Below, one piece after another: positions 8,789 to 17,753 of a DNA stretch of 64,000 bases. This DNA is from an uncultured Fretibacterium sp. (GTDB taxonomy: Bacteria; Synergistota; Synergistia; Synergistales; Aminobacteriaceae), in contig CALCEM010000049.1 in the NCBI GenBank assembly GCA_937900285.1, positions 31,082 through 95,081 on the forward strand. The letters are read 5' to 3'. The translations under genes and the position numbers were made by a program. Under the pieces are notes generated by a model. It did not search any database. It saw only the letters and a program-made list of their open reading frames with translations, and was not told the origin of the DNA. Position 1 is the first letter of the stretch, and each line of letters starts with the position of its first letter.

Positions 8789-9363
8789 TGAACCGAAATA
8801 TTATTTTATGCGGTGTCGGCGGTCAAGGGATTATTTTGGCATCCCGTCTGATTTCCGCTGCAGCTATGGCGAAAAATATTCCTGTAATGAGTGCTGAAAC
8901 TATTGGAATGGCGCAACGTGGCGGAAGTGTTTTCAGTCATGTCAGGTTCGGCAGTGAAATATATTCTCCAATGATCGCAACGGGAACAGCTAATTTAATT
9001 TTGGCGTTTGAACCCGGTGAAGCTGTTCGGATGCTTCCATATCTTGAGCAGGACGGTCAAATTATCGTGAGCGCAAAACCAATTATGCCGATTACGACGA
9101 CTCTTAATAATATAAATTACAGCGGAGAAAAAATGATCGCTTATCTTCGTGAAAATGTAAAAAATATTTATGTTGTAGACACTGAAAAGGCAATTAATTT
9201 TTTAGGTTCAGCGAAAATTCTTAATATAATTATGCTTGGATTTGCAACAAAAACGGGCGCGTTAGGATTCAGTAGAGAAGAAATGCGTAAACAGATTGCG
9301 GAAAAAATTGCCCCGCGTTTTCATGAATTAAATTTTAACGCATTGGATTACGCTTTTAAATAA
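8788..9363 (+). CDS. iorB: Indolepyruvate ferredoxin oxidoreductase, beta subunit
   Basis: Second subunit of the IorAB complex, corresponding to the gamma domain of pyruvate ferredoxin oxidoreductases, which helps bind CoA and ThDP. The 191 residues begin with the typical NIILCGVGGQGIILASRLI motif and contain AETIGMAQRGGSVFSHVRFG. The ATG shares its A with the iorA stop (TAATG), the usual sign of translational coupling. It is a typical family length, with nothing missing. Confidence 0.96.
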   Translation: MNRNIILCGVGGQGIILASRLISAAAMAKNIPVMSAETIGMAQRGGSVFSHVRFGSEIYSPMIATGTANLILAFEPGEAVRMLPYLEQDGQIIVSAKPIMPITTTLNNINYSGEKMIAYLRENVKNIYVVDTEKAINFLGSAKILNIIMLGFATKTGALGFSREEMRKQIAEKIAPRFHELNFNALDYAFK

Positions 9364-9393
9364 AAAATAAAAAAATAAATTGGGAGGAAATAA

Positions 9394-10629
9394 ATGCAAA
9401 TTTCAGAAGAACAAATAAAACTCGTAAATAATCAAATTAATGCGTTAGTATCAGCCGGAAGTTTTTACGGGAAAAAATTAAAGGAAGCGGGAATAAGCGA
9501 AATAAAAAGCGCTGGAGATTTTGAAAATTTACCGTTTTCGGAAAAATTAGATTTAAGGGAAGCATATCCGCTCGGATTGATGACAGCGCCGGAAAATAAA
9601 ATTGTCCGTATTCATTCTTCATCGGGGACGACGGGACTGCCTGTTATTATTCCTTACACTGCGAAAGATGTCGACGACTGGGGCGAAATGTTCAAACGCT
9701 GTTACGAAGTCGCAGGGATTACGAATCTTGACCGCATTCAAATTACTCCTGGTTATGGTTTATGGACTGCCGGAATAGGTTTCCAGAATGGAGCGGAAAA
9801 ACTTGGAGCGATGGTTATACCGATGGGGCCTGGCAACACTGAAAAACAATTACAGATGATGCAGGACATGAAAACGACCGTAATTTGTGCAACTTCATCA
9901 TATGCGTTACTTTTGGCAGAAGAGATCGAGAAGCGCGGAATAAAAAATAATATTCGTCTCAAAAAAGGCGTAATAGGTTCAGAACGTTGGGGCGAAAAAA
10001 TGCGTAATCGTATATCTGAATCTTTAGGAATCGAATTATATGACATTTACGGTTTAACAGAAATTTACGGGCCGGGCATTGGAATTAATTGCGAGCATAA
10101 TACAGGTATGCATTATTGGGATGATTATATTTACATTGAAATAATTGATCCTGTAACGTTGAAACCAGTTTCGGATGGAGAATGGGGCGAAATTGTTATA
10201 ACAACGCTTGTTAAAGAAGGTGCTCCGTTAATTCGTTATCGCACTCATGATTTATCACGAATTATTCCCGGTGAATGTCATTGCGGGAGAAAATATCCGA
10301 GACTCGACACGATTAAAGGTCGTACGGACGACATGATAAAAATTAAGGGAGTTAACGTATTTCCGAGCCAAATCGAAGAAATTTTACAGACGTTCCCGGA
10401 GGTATCGAGCGAGTATCAGATTCGTATATCTCACCTTGATAGAAAGGACACTATGAGAATTTACGTTGAAACAAATGGGCATGTTGACTTTTTGAATCTT
10501 GCTGATCGTATAGCTACGACTGTTAAAAGCAAAATCGGTTTTACTCCGCTTGTTAAAGTTGTTGAAATTGGTTTATTGCCTCGCAGTGAAAAGAAAACGA
10601 AGCGCGTAATTGATGAACGTTTTGAATAA
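9394..10629 (+). CDS. paaK: Phenylacetate-CoA ligase family protein
   Basis: AMP-forming acyl-CoA ligase of 411 residues. The ATP loop is SSSGTTGLP (residues 75-83). The adenylate signature YDIYGLTEIYGPGIG, the hinge region with GRTDDMIKIKGVNVFPSQIEE, and a C-terminal lid ending RSEKKTKRVIDER are all present. PaaK enzymes join aryl acetates to CoA. In organisms with IorAB the same family can act on the aryl-acetyl-CoA products or recycle aryl acids. GGGAGG precedes the ATG and the gap to iorB is 30 bases, so this is one operon. The direction and exact aryl substrate in vivo are inference. Confidence 0.88.
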   Translation: MQISEEQIKLVNNQINALVSAGSFYGKKLKEAGISEIKSAGDFENLPFSEKLDLREAYPLGLMTAPENKIVRIHSSSGTTGLPVIIPYTAKDVDDWGEMFKRCYEVAGITNLDRIQITPGYGLWTAGIGFQNGAEKLGAMVIPMGPGNTEKQLQMMQDMKTTVICATSSYALLLAEEIEKRGIKNNIRLKKGVIGSERWGEKMRNRISESLGIELYDIYGLTEIYGPGIGINCEHNTGMHYWDDYIYIEIIDPVTLKPVSDGEWGEIVITTLVKEGAPLIRYRTHDLSRIIPGECHCGRKYPRLDTIKGRTDDMIKIKGVNVFPSQIEEILQTFPEVSSEYQIRISHLDRKDTMRIYVETNGHVDFLNLADRIATTVKSKIGFTPLVKVVEIGLLPRSEKKTKRVIDERFE

Positions 10630-10657
10630 TTAATATAATATTTCGCAATTTGCATTA

Positions 10658-10698
10658 AACGGAAGTTAGGATTTTATAGTTTTTTTCTTTCTTCCGTT
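10658..10698 (+). terminator. Inverted repeat after the iorAB-ligase operon
   Basis: AACGGAAG (10658-10665) is perfectly complementary to CTTCCGTT (10691-10698). The loop is long (25 bases) and T-rich, and no T run follows the stem. It is a weak terminator candidate. Confidence 0.35.
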
Positions 10699-10747
10699 GC
10701 TAAATAAAAATTTAACGTACTACCCTAAAAAATAGTGTTAATACTCG

Positions 10748-10777
10748 TTGACATGTTTATATTCAATATAATAAAAT
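10748..10777 (+). promoter_or_regulatory. Sigma-70-type promoter for tctCBA
   Basis: A consensus TTGACA (10748-10753) is followed after 18 bases by TAAAAT (10772-10777). It lies about 75 bases before the tctC start and is the only good promoter match in this 225-base gap. The gap otherwise holds only the inverted repeat at 10658-10698. Confidence 0.5.
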
Positions 10778-10854
10778 CCCAAACGATTCAGCGCTAAATC
10801 TAGTAAATTCCAGTGAAATTAAAATTTTATTTTATTAGGGAGGAACGCTCAATA

Positions 10855-11835
10855 ATGAAAAAGTTATTTGCTGTTATTATGTTGCTTGTTCTTACGTTCT
10901 GTGCGTCTGTAGCTATGGCCGCTTATCCTGAAAAATCTATCACGGCTATTTGTCCTTGGGCTGCCGGCGGTGGTACTGATTCATGTTTACGCGCATTTTG
11001 TCAGGCACTAGGGAAACAACTCGGCCAAACAGTTGTAGTCGATAATAAAACCGGTGCAGGCGGAGTAACAGGACATGAAGCTATTGCTGATGCAGAACCG
11101 GATGGCTATACTTTAGGCATGATCACTTTTGAAGCTGTTACTTATAATGCTCTTGAAGTTTCGGATTATAAAGCGTATAAAGATTATGATCCTCTTTGCC
11201 GTTTGAATGCAGATCCTTCAGGCGTAACTGTAAATAAAGCATGGGCAGAAAAAAATGGGATTTCAAATTTAAATGATTTTGTCGCTTATTGCAAAGCCAA
11301 TCCCGGTAAAGTTCGCATGGGCGGTTCTTCTGCAAATTCAGTCTGGCATATTGCCGGCGGTTATTTTATGAACGTTACAGGCGTTAATTTTAAAATGGTT
11401 ACTTATCCTGATGGAGCTGCCTCCGCTGTTCAGGCTGCCGCGCAGGGTGTTGACATTGAAGGCGTAACAGTTTCGCTTGCTGAAGCTCGTTCGTTTATTG
11501 AATCTGGAAATTTAATCTGTCTCGGACTTATGGCGGAAGAACGCATTAATAATGAAGTATTCGGAAATATTCCAACTTGCAAAGAACAAGGAGTAAACGC
11601 TTTTTATTCAACTTGGCGCGGATTGGGATTGCCTAACGGTGTAGATGAAAGCATACGCACAAAATTAGCTGAAGCCTGCAAAATTGCTATAAACGATCCT
11701 GACTTTGTGAAATATATGAAAAATGCCGGGCTTGGTATTGCATATCTCGATGCCGCAGAATTTAAAAAATTTATTGAACAACAAGAAGAAAAAGATGTTC
11801 CGGCCGCAATGAAAGCTGCAGGCATAGAAATTTAA
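10855..11835 (+). CDS. tctC: Tripartite tricarboxylate transporter substrate-binding protein (Bug/TctC family)
   Basis: Extracytoplasmic solute receptor of a tripartite tricarboxylate transporter, capturing a carboxylate such as citrate for the TctAB membrane pair. The 326-residue product has a clear signal peptide ending CASVAMA, then the family start YPEKSITAICPWAAGGGTD and KTGAGGVTGHEAIADAEPDGYTLG. The start is ATG 10855 behind AGGGAGGAA; an upstream in-frame ATG (10813) lacks a ribosome binding site and would bury the signal peptide. A terminator-like hairpin follows, before tctB. The ligand cannot be told from sequence. Confidence 0.94.
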   Translation: MKKLFAVIMLLVLTFCASVAMAAYPEKSITAICPWAAGGGTDSCLRAFCQALGKQLGQTVVVDNKTGAGGVTGHEAIADAEPDGYTLGMITFEAVTYNALEVSDYKAYKDYDPLCRLNADPSGVTVNKAWAEKNGISNLNDFVAYCKANPGKVRMGGSSANSVWHIAGGYFMNVTGVNFKMVTYPDGAASAVQAAAQGVDIEGVTVSLAEARSFIESGNLICLGLMAEERINNEVFGNIPTCKEQGVNAFYSTWRGLGLPNGVDESIRTKLAEACKIAINDPDFVKYMKNAGLGIAYLDAAEFKKFIEQQEEKDVPAAMKAAGIEI

Positions 11836-11853
11836 AAATAATTAATTTTTGAG

Positions 11854-11899
11854 TGGGCAGGGGTTTAATTAATTAATAAAATTCTTGCCCATTTTTTTT
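11854..11899 (+). terminator. Terminator-like hairpin between tctC and tctB
   Basis: TGGGCA (11854-11859) pairs with TGCCCA (11886-11891), followed by an eight-T run. As tctB and tctA have no obvious promoter of their own, this probably allows partial read-through, giving more binding protein than membrane subunits. Confidence 0.7.
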
Positions 11900-11930
11900 A
11901 TTATATTTGATAGTAAGGATGTGAATTTTC

Positions 11931-12461
11931 TTGAAAAAAACTCAAACAAAAGCGTTTGCGAGTCTCATAAGTTCGTTAATTCTTATTGCTTTTGAAATTT
12001 GGGCATATGTTCAAACTTTGGGCTTCAGAGTTCATAAACGGGCACACGTCCAGCCTGCAACATTTCCGCAAATTATGATTTATGGCATGTTTATTTTTAC
12101 GGTAATATTATTTGTGCAGTCATTAATAAAAGTTACGCGCGGAATGAAAGAAAATGACCCTGAAAATGAAATCTCAGCGAGCATAAATCCCTTTAAAAAT
12201 TCAGGTGTAGCGGCTGCAATGTTCGTAATTGTTTTATGCGTGTTGTATACATTTTTATTTGATAAATTGGGTTATGTTCTTGTTTCTGCTTGTATTAGTG
12301 TCATAATGATGATTTTAATAGGAAAACGAGACCCTAAAATAATTATTCCAGTATCGATTTTAGTGCCGTTAATTATGTGGCTCATATTTTATAAATTATT
12401 AACTGTTAATATTCCAATGGGAGTGCTTCAACCTCTGCGCGATCTGGTTGACAAAATTTAA
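11931..12461 (+). CDS. tctB: Tripartite tricarboxylate transporter small membrane subunit (TctB family)
   Basis: Poorly conserved small membrane subunit of the TctCBA uptake system. The 176 residues contain four hydrophobic segments: near the N-terminus, FPQIMIYGMFIFTVILFV, an Ala-rich segment around AAMFVIVLCVLYTFLF, and IIIPVSILVPLIMWLIF. A LGYVLVSACI segment after the third helix is typical of the family. Translation starts at TTG 11931, behind AAGGATGTG. It lies between tctC and tctA, as in other tct operons. Confidence 0.88.
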   Translation: MKKTQTKAFASLISSLILIAFEIWAYVQTLGFRVHKRAHVQPATFPQIMIYGMFIFTVILFVQSLIKVTRGMKENDPENEISASINPFKNSGVAAAMFVIVLCVLYTFLFDKLGYVLVSACISVIMMILIGKRDPKIIIPVSILVPLIMWLIFYKLLTVNIPMGVLQPLRDLVDKI

Positions 12462-12488
12462 TTTTTAATTTTAAGGAGGTGTATAGGC

Positions 12489-14021
12489 ATGAATTGGAGT
12501 TTATTATTTGACAGTTATGTAAATGTCTTTTCAAATTTTCAAGTTATAGGAATGACTTTGCTCGGAGCATTAGGCGGGGTTCTTTTAGGAGCAATACCCG
12601 GCATGACTGCAACGATGGGCGTAGCTTTGTTAATTCCTTTTTCGTTTGGAATGGATTTAATTTCATCGATTGGCTTATTACTTGGAATTTATTGCGGCGG
12701 AATGTACGGCGGTTCAATTTCTGCCATTCTTATCCACGCTCCCGGCACTCCTAGTGCTGCTGCTACACTTTTGGACGGTTATCCAATGTGCCAAAAAGGA
12801 CAGGCCGGCCGGGCTTTATCCGTAGCGATGTTTTCATCTTTTTGTGGTGGAGTGTTAGGAGCTTTAGTTATGACATTTCTTTCACCGATAGTTGCACAGA
12901 TGGCCATGAAATTCACGAGCGCAGAAATGTTGATGCTGGCATTTTTCGGGCTTTCGGTTATTGTTTCGATTTCCGGCAAGTCCATAGCAAAGGGATTAAT
13001 TTCGGCGTTCTTTGGTCTTTTACTTGCTACGGTCGGACAAGACCCAACATATGGAGCAAAAAGGTTTGTTTTTGGATTCCGTCCGCTTTTATCCGGCTTC
13101 GCGTTTATACCTACGTTAATCGGTTTATTTGCTATTGCTGAAGTTATTGCCGGCATTGAACGTATTATCAGCGGTGAAGAAAAACAGCAGAAATCTGACG
13201 AAAAAATTACGAGCGTGTTACCAGATTTAAAAACAATTAGGCAGATATGGCCAAATATTATTTCCGGCGGTCTAATCGGGACTTTAATCGGCGCAATTCC
13301 CGGAGCTGGCGGAGATATTGCCGTATTTGTTTCATATGGATTTAATAAAAGTTCTTCAAAACATCCTGAACTTTGGGGGACAGGTATTCCGAACGGTGTG
13401 GCCGCTACTGAATCCGCAAATAATGGATGTTCCGGCGGTGCTATGATTCCATTGCTTTCGTTAGGTGTGCCTGGCGATGCTGTTACCGCGATATTGCTCG
13501 GAGCGTTCATAATGAAAGGCATTCAGCCCGGCCCAATGATGTACGTGAACGAATTGCCGACAGTTTACCGTGTATTTGCTGCTCTTATGCTTGCGAATTT
13601 GGCGATGCTTATCGTTGGGTGTATAGGCGTGAGATTCTTCGCTAAAATTGTATCGGTTGATAAAAAAATGCTTTATCCGATTATACTTGTAGTATCGTTG
13701 CTCGGAGCATTCTCGATCAATAAAAATATTTTTGACGTTGGCGTGTGCGTTTTATTCGGCGTAATTGGTTATCTCATGAATAAATTTGAATTTCCTCTTT
13801 CACCTATATTATTAGCTTTGATTTTGGGACCGATGTGCGAACAAAATTTTGTGCGTTTCGTTGATGTCAATAACGGTAATTTTTGGGAAATTTTACACCG
13901 TCCCATCGCAATTGGCTTTTTTGTAGTGTCTATTGCAACGATATTATTTTCAATTTACAACCAGCAGAAAATTAACAAAGCTGAGGCCAGAAATAAAAAT
14001 AAAGATAAAAATAACGCATAA
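12489..14021 (+). CDS. tctA: Tripartite tricarboxylate transporter large membrane subunit (TctA family)
   Basis: Large permease that carries out the sodium- or proton-coupled transport step. The 510 residues hold about twelve hydrophobic helices. Characteristic segments are GALGGVLLGAIPGMTATMG near the start, YGGSISAILIHAPGTPSAAATLLDGYPM, and in the second half IGTLIGAIPGAGGDIAVFVSYG plus a GVPGDAVTAILLGAFIMKGI loop; these are the paired signature motifs of TctA. AAGGAGGTG precedes the ATG. It is the last gene of the operon. Confidence 0.95.
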   Translation: MNWSLLFDSYVNVFSNFQVIGMTLLGALGGVLLGAIPGMTATMGVALLIPFSFGMDLISSIGLLLGIYCGGMYGGSISAILIHAPGTPSAAATLLDGYPMCQKGQAGRALSVAMFSSFCGGVLGALVMTFLSPIVAQMAMKFTSAEMLMLAFFGLSVIVSISGKSIAKGLISAFFGLLLATVGQDPTYGAKRFVFGFRPLLSGFAFIPTLIGLFAIAEVIAGIERIISGEEKQQKSDEKITSVLPDLKTIRQIWPNIISGGLIGTLIGAIPGAGGDIAVFVSYGFNKSSSKHPELWGTGIPNGVAATESANNGCSGGAMIPLLSLGVPGDAVTAILLGAFIMKGIQPGPMMYVNELPTVYRVFAALMLANLAMLIVGCIGVRFFAKIVSVDKKMLYPIILVVSLLGAFSINKNIFDVGVCVLFGVIGYLMNKFEFPLSPILLALILGPMCEQNFVRFVDVNNGNFWEILHRPIAIGFFVVSIATILFSIYNQQKINKAEARNKNKDKNNA

Positions 14022-14037
14022 ATTATAAAAATAATTT

Positions 14038-14076
14038 GGGGAGATTTAAAATTAATTATTAATATTTTTTCTCCCC
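14038..14076. terminator. Inverted repeat between convergent tctA and glycosyltransferase
   Basis: GGGGAG (14038-14043) pairs with CTCCCC (14071-14076). The flanks are T-rich in both directions, but neither has an unbroken T run. Confidence 0.5.
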
Positions 14077-14096
14077 GTTTAAAAATTTAAATTTAC

Positions 14097-15301
14097 TTAA
14101 TATCCGTCGCGTTTAAAAATTTCGAGCATCCTTAAGGCAACTTCATCCCAAGAATATTTTTCTATATAATTTTCCTGCATGGCTTTAACATTTTGTTTAA
14201 TTCGATCCTGACTCAATAATAATTTTTCCATGTATGAGCATAACTCTTCAGGATCGTCATTGTTAATTAAATATCCGTTGAAGTCGTGTTTTATAAATTC
14301 CGGCATTGCGTAAATATTTTTTCCGATACAGGGCAGACCAAAAATTAAAGCTTCGGCAAAAACCAAACCATACGCTTCAAATTTTGACGGCATCACAAAA
14401 AAATCACATAAATTATAATATTCCGCAACTTTTTCATAAGGCAATAAGCCGGGATAATACACGCCGTTTATATTTTTATACTCGCTTGGGATGTTTTGAA
14501 TATCAGTCCCGATTACATATAATTCGGTGTCCTTATATTTTTCGTGTAAAATTTTAAATGCTCTTATTACGAGAGGACAGTTTTTAAGTTCAAAATTTCT
14601 TCCAACCAGCAAAAATTTATTACCAGTTTTATGCGAGCAGTCAATTAAATTTATATTAATATTGCAACCTCCGCCGACGTGATGAACTTTTTCAGCTGGT
14701 AAATTCGTATTCTCGATCATATCTTTTGCGAGCCATTCGGACATTGTGAACAATCCGCGACAATTTTCGTTTACAAATTTATTTTTTGCGAGGCGTTTTA
14801 AAACAGTTTTTTCCCTCGTGTATAATGGCAGCGGCGTGAATTTGCTGAGTTCTGATTTTGATTTCCACATTCTGTAAACATAATCGACCGTTAAATCCTG
14901 ATACATGTAAGTATTTGCGAGATATTTAGTTTTAAAAGCACTGAACATTATGCAAGGTTCGTTTACATCAATTTTGCGTAAAAAATTTATTTGAAGTTCG
15001 CTGAGTTTCGCATCGAGCAGACCAAAATTAAAAGAGCGCGTTAACCTGTCGTAATAGTGTTGAAGTTTAAAAATTATTTTATAAAAATTCCCTTGATTCA
15101 GAGCGATGTCATTAACACCTGTAAATTTTGAAAGTGAATTAAATAAATTAAACGGAGTTCCAGACCAAGTATACTCGCGATTTTTAGCCCAGTGTTCACA
15201 AAAATTTATCGCATAATTTAGGCTTCTTGGCTCTTGGCTCTTGGCTCTTGGCTCAATTGTGAAGGCGCAAACTTAATTTTGTCAAGATCATTTTTACTCA
15301 T
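14097..15301 (-). CDS. Phase-variable GT4 glycosyltransferase (currently out of frame)
   Basis: The enzyme frame is open from 15272 down to 14097 but has no ATG, GTG or TTG until an internal ATG at 14948. That internal start would delete the conserved N-terminus (NYAINFCEHWAKNREYTW, then SGTPFNLF). The only ATG with a proper ribosome binding site (CTGGAGGAA) is at 15301. It reads 27 codons through four copies of a 7-bp repeat and stops at 15220-15218. With five copies, or two, the same ATG runs into the enzyme frame; five copies give 403 residues. The C-terminal half has the family-4 donor-site pattern SKFEAYGLVFAEALIFGLPCIG. It probably adds a sugar to a surface glycan and appears OFF in this sequence. 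Confidence 0.85.
15225..15254. repeat. Heptanucleotide tandem repeat, (TCTTGGC)x4 plus TC
   Basis: Four perfect copies of TCTTGGC, read as GAGCCAA on the coding strand, lie 16 codons after the ATG at 15301. A unit of seven shifts the reading frame with every gain or loss. Such tracts change length by slipped-strand mispairing during replication. The downstream glycosyltransferase frame needs one more copy or two fewer. Confidence 0.92.
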
Positions 15302-15323
15302 ATATTTAAGATTCCTCCAGCAT

Positions 15324-15366
15324 AAAAAATTAATCTGAGGAGATTTTAAATTTTTTCACTCCCCAG
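15324..15366 (-). terminator. Terminator between two glycosyltransferase genes
   Basis: On the minus strand CTGGGGAG (15366-15359) pairs with CTCCTCAG (15342-15335), eight pairs with one G-U, followed by a T-rich run. The second arm could instead pair, with one bulge, with the CTGGAGGA that holds the ribosome binding site of the next gene (15320-15313). Confidence 0.6.
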
Positions 15367-15388
15367 TTTTTAATTTTACAATTTTACA

Positions 15389-16633
15389 TTAAGACCAGCA
15401 TTTTTTTATTTGCATGTAATTCTCAAAAATATTTTTTAGCACGTTCAAATAATTTTCAGCTGAGAATTTTTTTAACTGTTCATGGCCCAATTTTATTTTT
15501 TCCTGCACAATATTTTTATTTTTATTTTCGCCGTTCGAAATTAATTTTAATATTTCAACTAAAGAATTCGGGTCATTTAAATTCATCAAAAACGCAGCTT
15601 CCCCAACTTGTTCGCGCAAATCCGGCAAATCAGAATAACATACGGGACAATTATATAAAAATGCTTCCAACGGCGGAATATTCGTGTGTCCCAAATACGT
15701 CGGCATCACCAGAGCTAAAGCATTATTATAAAATCCTATAATTTCGCTGCGTTCAACAAAACCTAAAAAATGTATTTGATCTTCAAGATTTAATTTTTTT
15801 GTGAAATCCTTTAAAAATTCTCCGTTCCCCTTTTCGCTTCCAGTAAAAACCGCATCAATTATCGTCCCGGAATCTTTTAAAATTTTCAGAGCTTCAATTA
15901 TATATCTGTGATTTTTGTGTGGCCAAAGTTGAGCAGGATAAAATATAAACGGCCTCTTAATATTAAATTTATTCATCACGTTGTTATCAGGTTTTAAATT
16001 GTCAGATTCAAGCGGAAAAAACGGAGCTACATGTATACGATTTAAATCGACTCTATAATGAAAGCTCAGATCTCTTTTTGCTTGTTCAGAATCAACTAAC
16101 ACCGCTATAGCTTTCGGACAACTTTTTGAATAATTAAGCTCCCTAAATTCAAATTGAAAATTGCTTCTAACCTCCGGAAATTCCGGCCAATCCCTCTGAC
16201 ATTGATCCCAAACAGTGTAAATATACGGGATCTTTTTTATTCCCATCGCGTAAGTTGAAGGCGTTAAAAAATATGCAAGATCAATTTTATTTTTTTCAAG
16301 TAATTCATCGAGCTTGTTTAATTTTAATATATCCCTCTTCCAAACTTCAGGCTTAACAGGAGGAATATATAACAGCCCATGTCTCTGAAGAAATTTTTTT
16401 AACCGCTGTTTAATCGATGAATCATTTTTTAAATTTATTTTTGGGGTTATGTCTATCAGAACCGCATTAATTCCGTTTTGTTCGAGAATAATTTTATTTT
16501 CTTCGGTAAACACAAAAAATATATATTCAATATTTTCAAGTGGATTTGAATTTAATAAATTTATAACTGAAAATGCCTGCTGAAATCCTCCGCCGACAGT
16601 TATTTCTTGTTCAATAAATACTCCAACCCGCAT
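15389..16633 (-). CDS. GT4-family glycosyltransferase
   Basis: Probable cytoplasmic enzyme that transfers a sugar from a nucleotide donor onto a growing surface glycan. The 414 residues show a two-domain GT-B layout: an N-terminal acceptor part with GVFIEQEITVGGGFQQAF, and a C-terminal donor part starting at RPFIFYPAQLWPHKNHRYII. The donor site has PTYLGHTNIPPLEAFLYNCP, the Glu-containing family-4 signature. The ATG lies 1 base after the aminotransferase stop region, with GAGGTG inside that gene, so the cupin, aminotransferase and this gene form one operon. Unlike three other transferases here it has no repeat tract and should be constitutive. Sugar and acceptor are unknown. Confidence 0.88.
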   Translation of the reverse strand: MRVGVFIEQEITVGGGFQQAFSVINLLNSNPLENIEYIFFVFTEENKIILEQNGINAVLIDITPKINLKNDSSIKQRLKKFLQRHGLLYIPPVKPEVWKRDILKLNKLDELLEKNKIDLAYFLTPSTYAMGIKKIPYIYTVWDQCQRDWPEFPEVRSNFQFEFRELNYSKSCPKAIAVLVDSEQAKRDLSFHYRVDLNRIHVAPFFPLESDNLKPDNNVMNKFNIKRPFIFYPAQLWPHKNHRYIIEALKILKDSGTIIDAVFTGSEKGNGEFLKDFTKKLNLEDQIHFLGFVERSEIIGFYNNALALVMPTYLGHTNIPPLEAFLYNCPVCYSDLPDLREQVGEAAFLMNLNDPNSLVEILKLISNGENKNKNIVQEKIKLGHEQLKKFSAENYLNVLKNIFENYMQIKKCWS

Positions 16634-16634
16634 T

Positions 16635-17750
16635 TTAATTTAACACCTCATGAATTTTTTGTGAAACATAATTAATTTTTTCATCATCGAGCGTTAACCC
16701 AGATGGAATATAAAAACCCATCCGCGCAATATTTTCAGAAATTGGATATTTTTCACCTTTAAACATCCCCTCATTAATAAACACCGGTTGTTCATGCATA
16801 GGCCAGAAAAATGGACGAGTCCCAACCCCTAATTTACGCAACTTTTCCGCACATTCCTGAGCATTCATCCCGGCATTATCCTTTAAAACTATTCCGAAGA
16901 CCCAATAAATATTTTTACAATATGAAGTTTTTTCAAGCGGCAAAATAATTTTATGCGATAAATCTTTTAATAATTCCTGATATTTTTTCCCGATATAACG
17001 TTTTTTTATAATATGCTCCTCTAATTTTTCGAGTTGTGCAAAACCTACGGCAGCTTGTAAATTTGACATCATGTAACTGTGTCCAAGTTCATAATGCATA
17101 AATCTCCGTTCGGGGGCAAAACAATAATTTTTTAAATCTTTACAGCGTTGCGCAAGTTTTTCATCGTTACAGACTATCATGCCGCCTTCACCGGTCGTAA
17201 CATGTTTATTTGAATAAAAGCTGAAACAGCTGACATCACCAAATGATCCGGCAGGTTCGTTATAAATTTTTTGGCCGATTACTTCCGCTGCATCTTCTAT
17301 AACTTTTAAATTATATTTTTCCGCAATTTCTATTAAAGGCTTCATATCGACAGTAATGCCATAAATATGAACGGCCATTATTGCAGCAGTCTTATTTGTA
17401 ATTTTTGCCTCAATCTGGTTAATATTCATGTTCCAAGTATCGGGATCACAGTCAACTAAAACGGGAACGCAGCCAGCTCTTACAATTGCCTGAGCGCATG
17501 AAATAATTGTGAAATCAGGCATAATAATTTCACTGCCCTTTTCAAAATTCAAAGCCCGTACAGCAACTTCAAGGGCAACTGTTCCGCTTGTTACAGTTAT
17601 GGCATATTTGCGTTTAGTTAGTTTTGACATTCCGTCCTCAAATTTTGAAATAAAAGCTCCTTCAGCTGAAACCCAACCTGTTTCGATGCATTCATTTAAA
17701 TATTTTTTCTCGTTGCCATTTAAAAGAGGCTCATTAACTGGCACAAACAT
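16635..17750 (-). CDS. DegT/DnrJ/EryC1/StrS family sugar aminotransferase
   Basis: PLP enzyme that puts an amino group on a keto-sugar nucleotide for surface polysaccharide synthesis. The 371 residues start with VNEPLLNGNEKKYLNECIETGWVS-like sequence close to perosamine-synthase relatives. They contain SGTVALEVAVRAL (cofactor phosphate), EDAAEVIG (Asp for the pyridine nitrogen), and the Schiff-base Lys in FYSNKHVTTGEGGM. Length and motifs are complete. It lies between the cupin and a GT4 gene with almost no spacing. Whether the product is perosamine or another 4-amino or 3-amino sugar cannot be decided. Confidence 0.92.
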   Translation of the reverse strand: MFVPVNEPLLNGNEKKYLNECIETGWVSAEGAFISKFEDGMSKLTKRKYAITVTSGTVALEVAVRALNFEKGSEIIMPDFTIISCAQAIVRAGCVPVLVDCDPDTWNMNINQIEAKITNKTAAIMAVHIYGITVDMKPLIEIAEKYNLKVIEDAAEVIGQKIYNEPAGSFGDVSCFSFYSNKHVTTGEGGMIVCNDEKLAQRCKDLKNYCFAPERRFMHYELGHSYMMSNLQAAVGFAQLEKLEEHIIKKRYIGKKYQELLKDLSHKIILPLEKTSYCKNIYWVFGIVLKDNAGMNAQECAEKLRKLGVGTRPFFWPMHEQPVFINEGMFKGEKYPISENIARMGFYIPSGLTLDDEKINYVSQKIHEVLN

Positions 17751-17753
17751 TTT

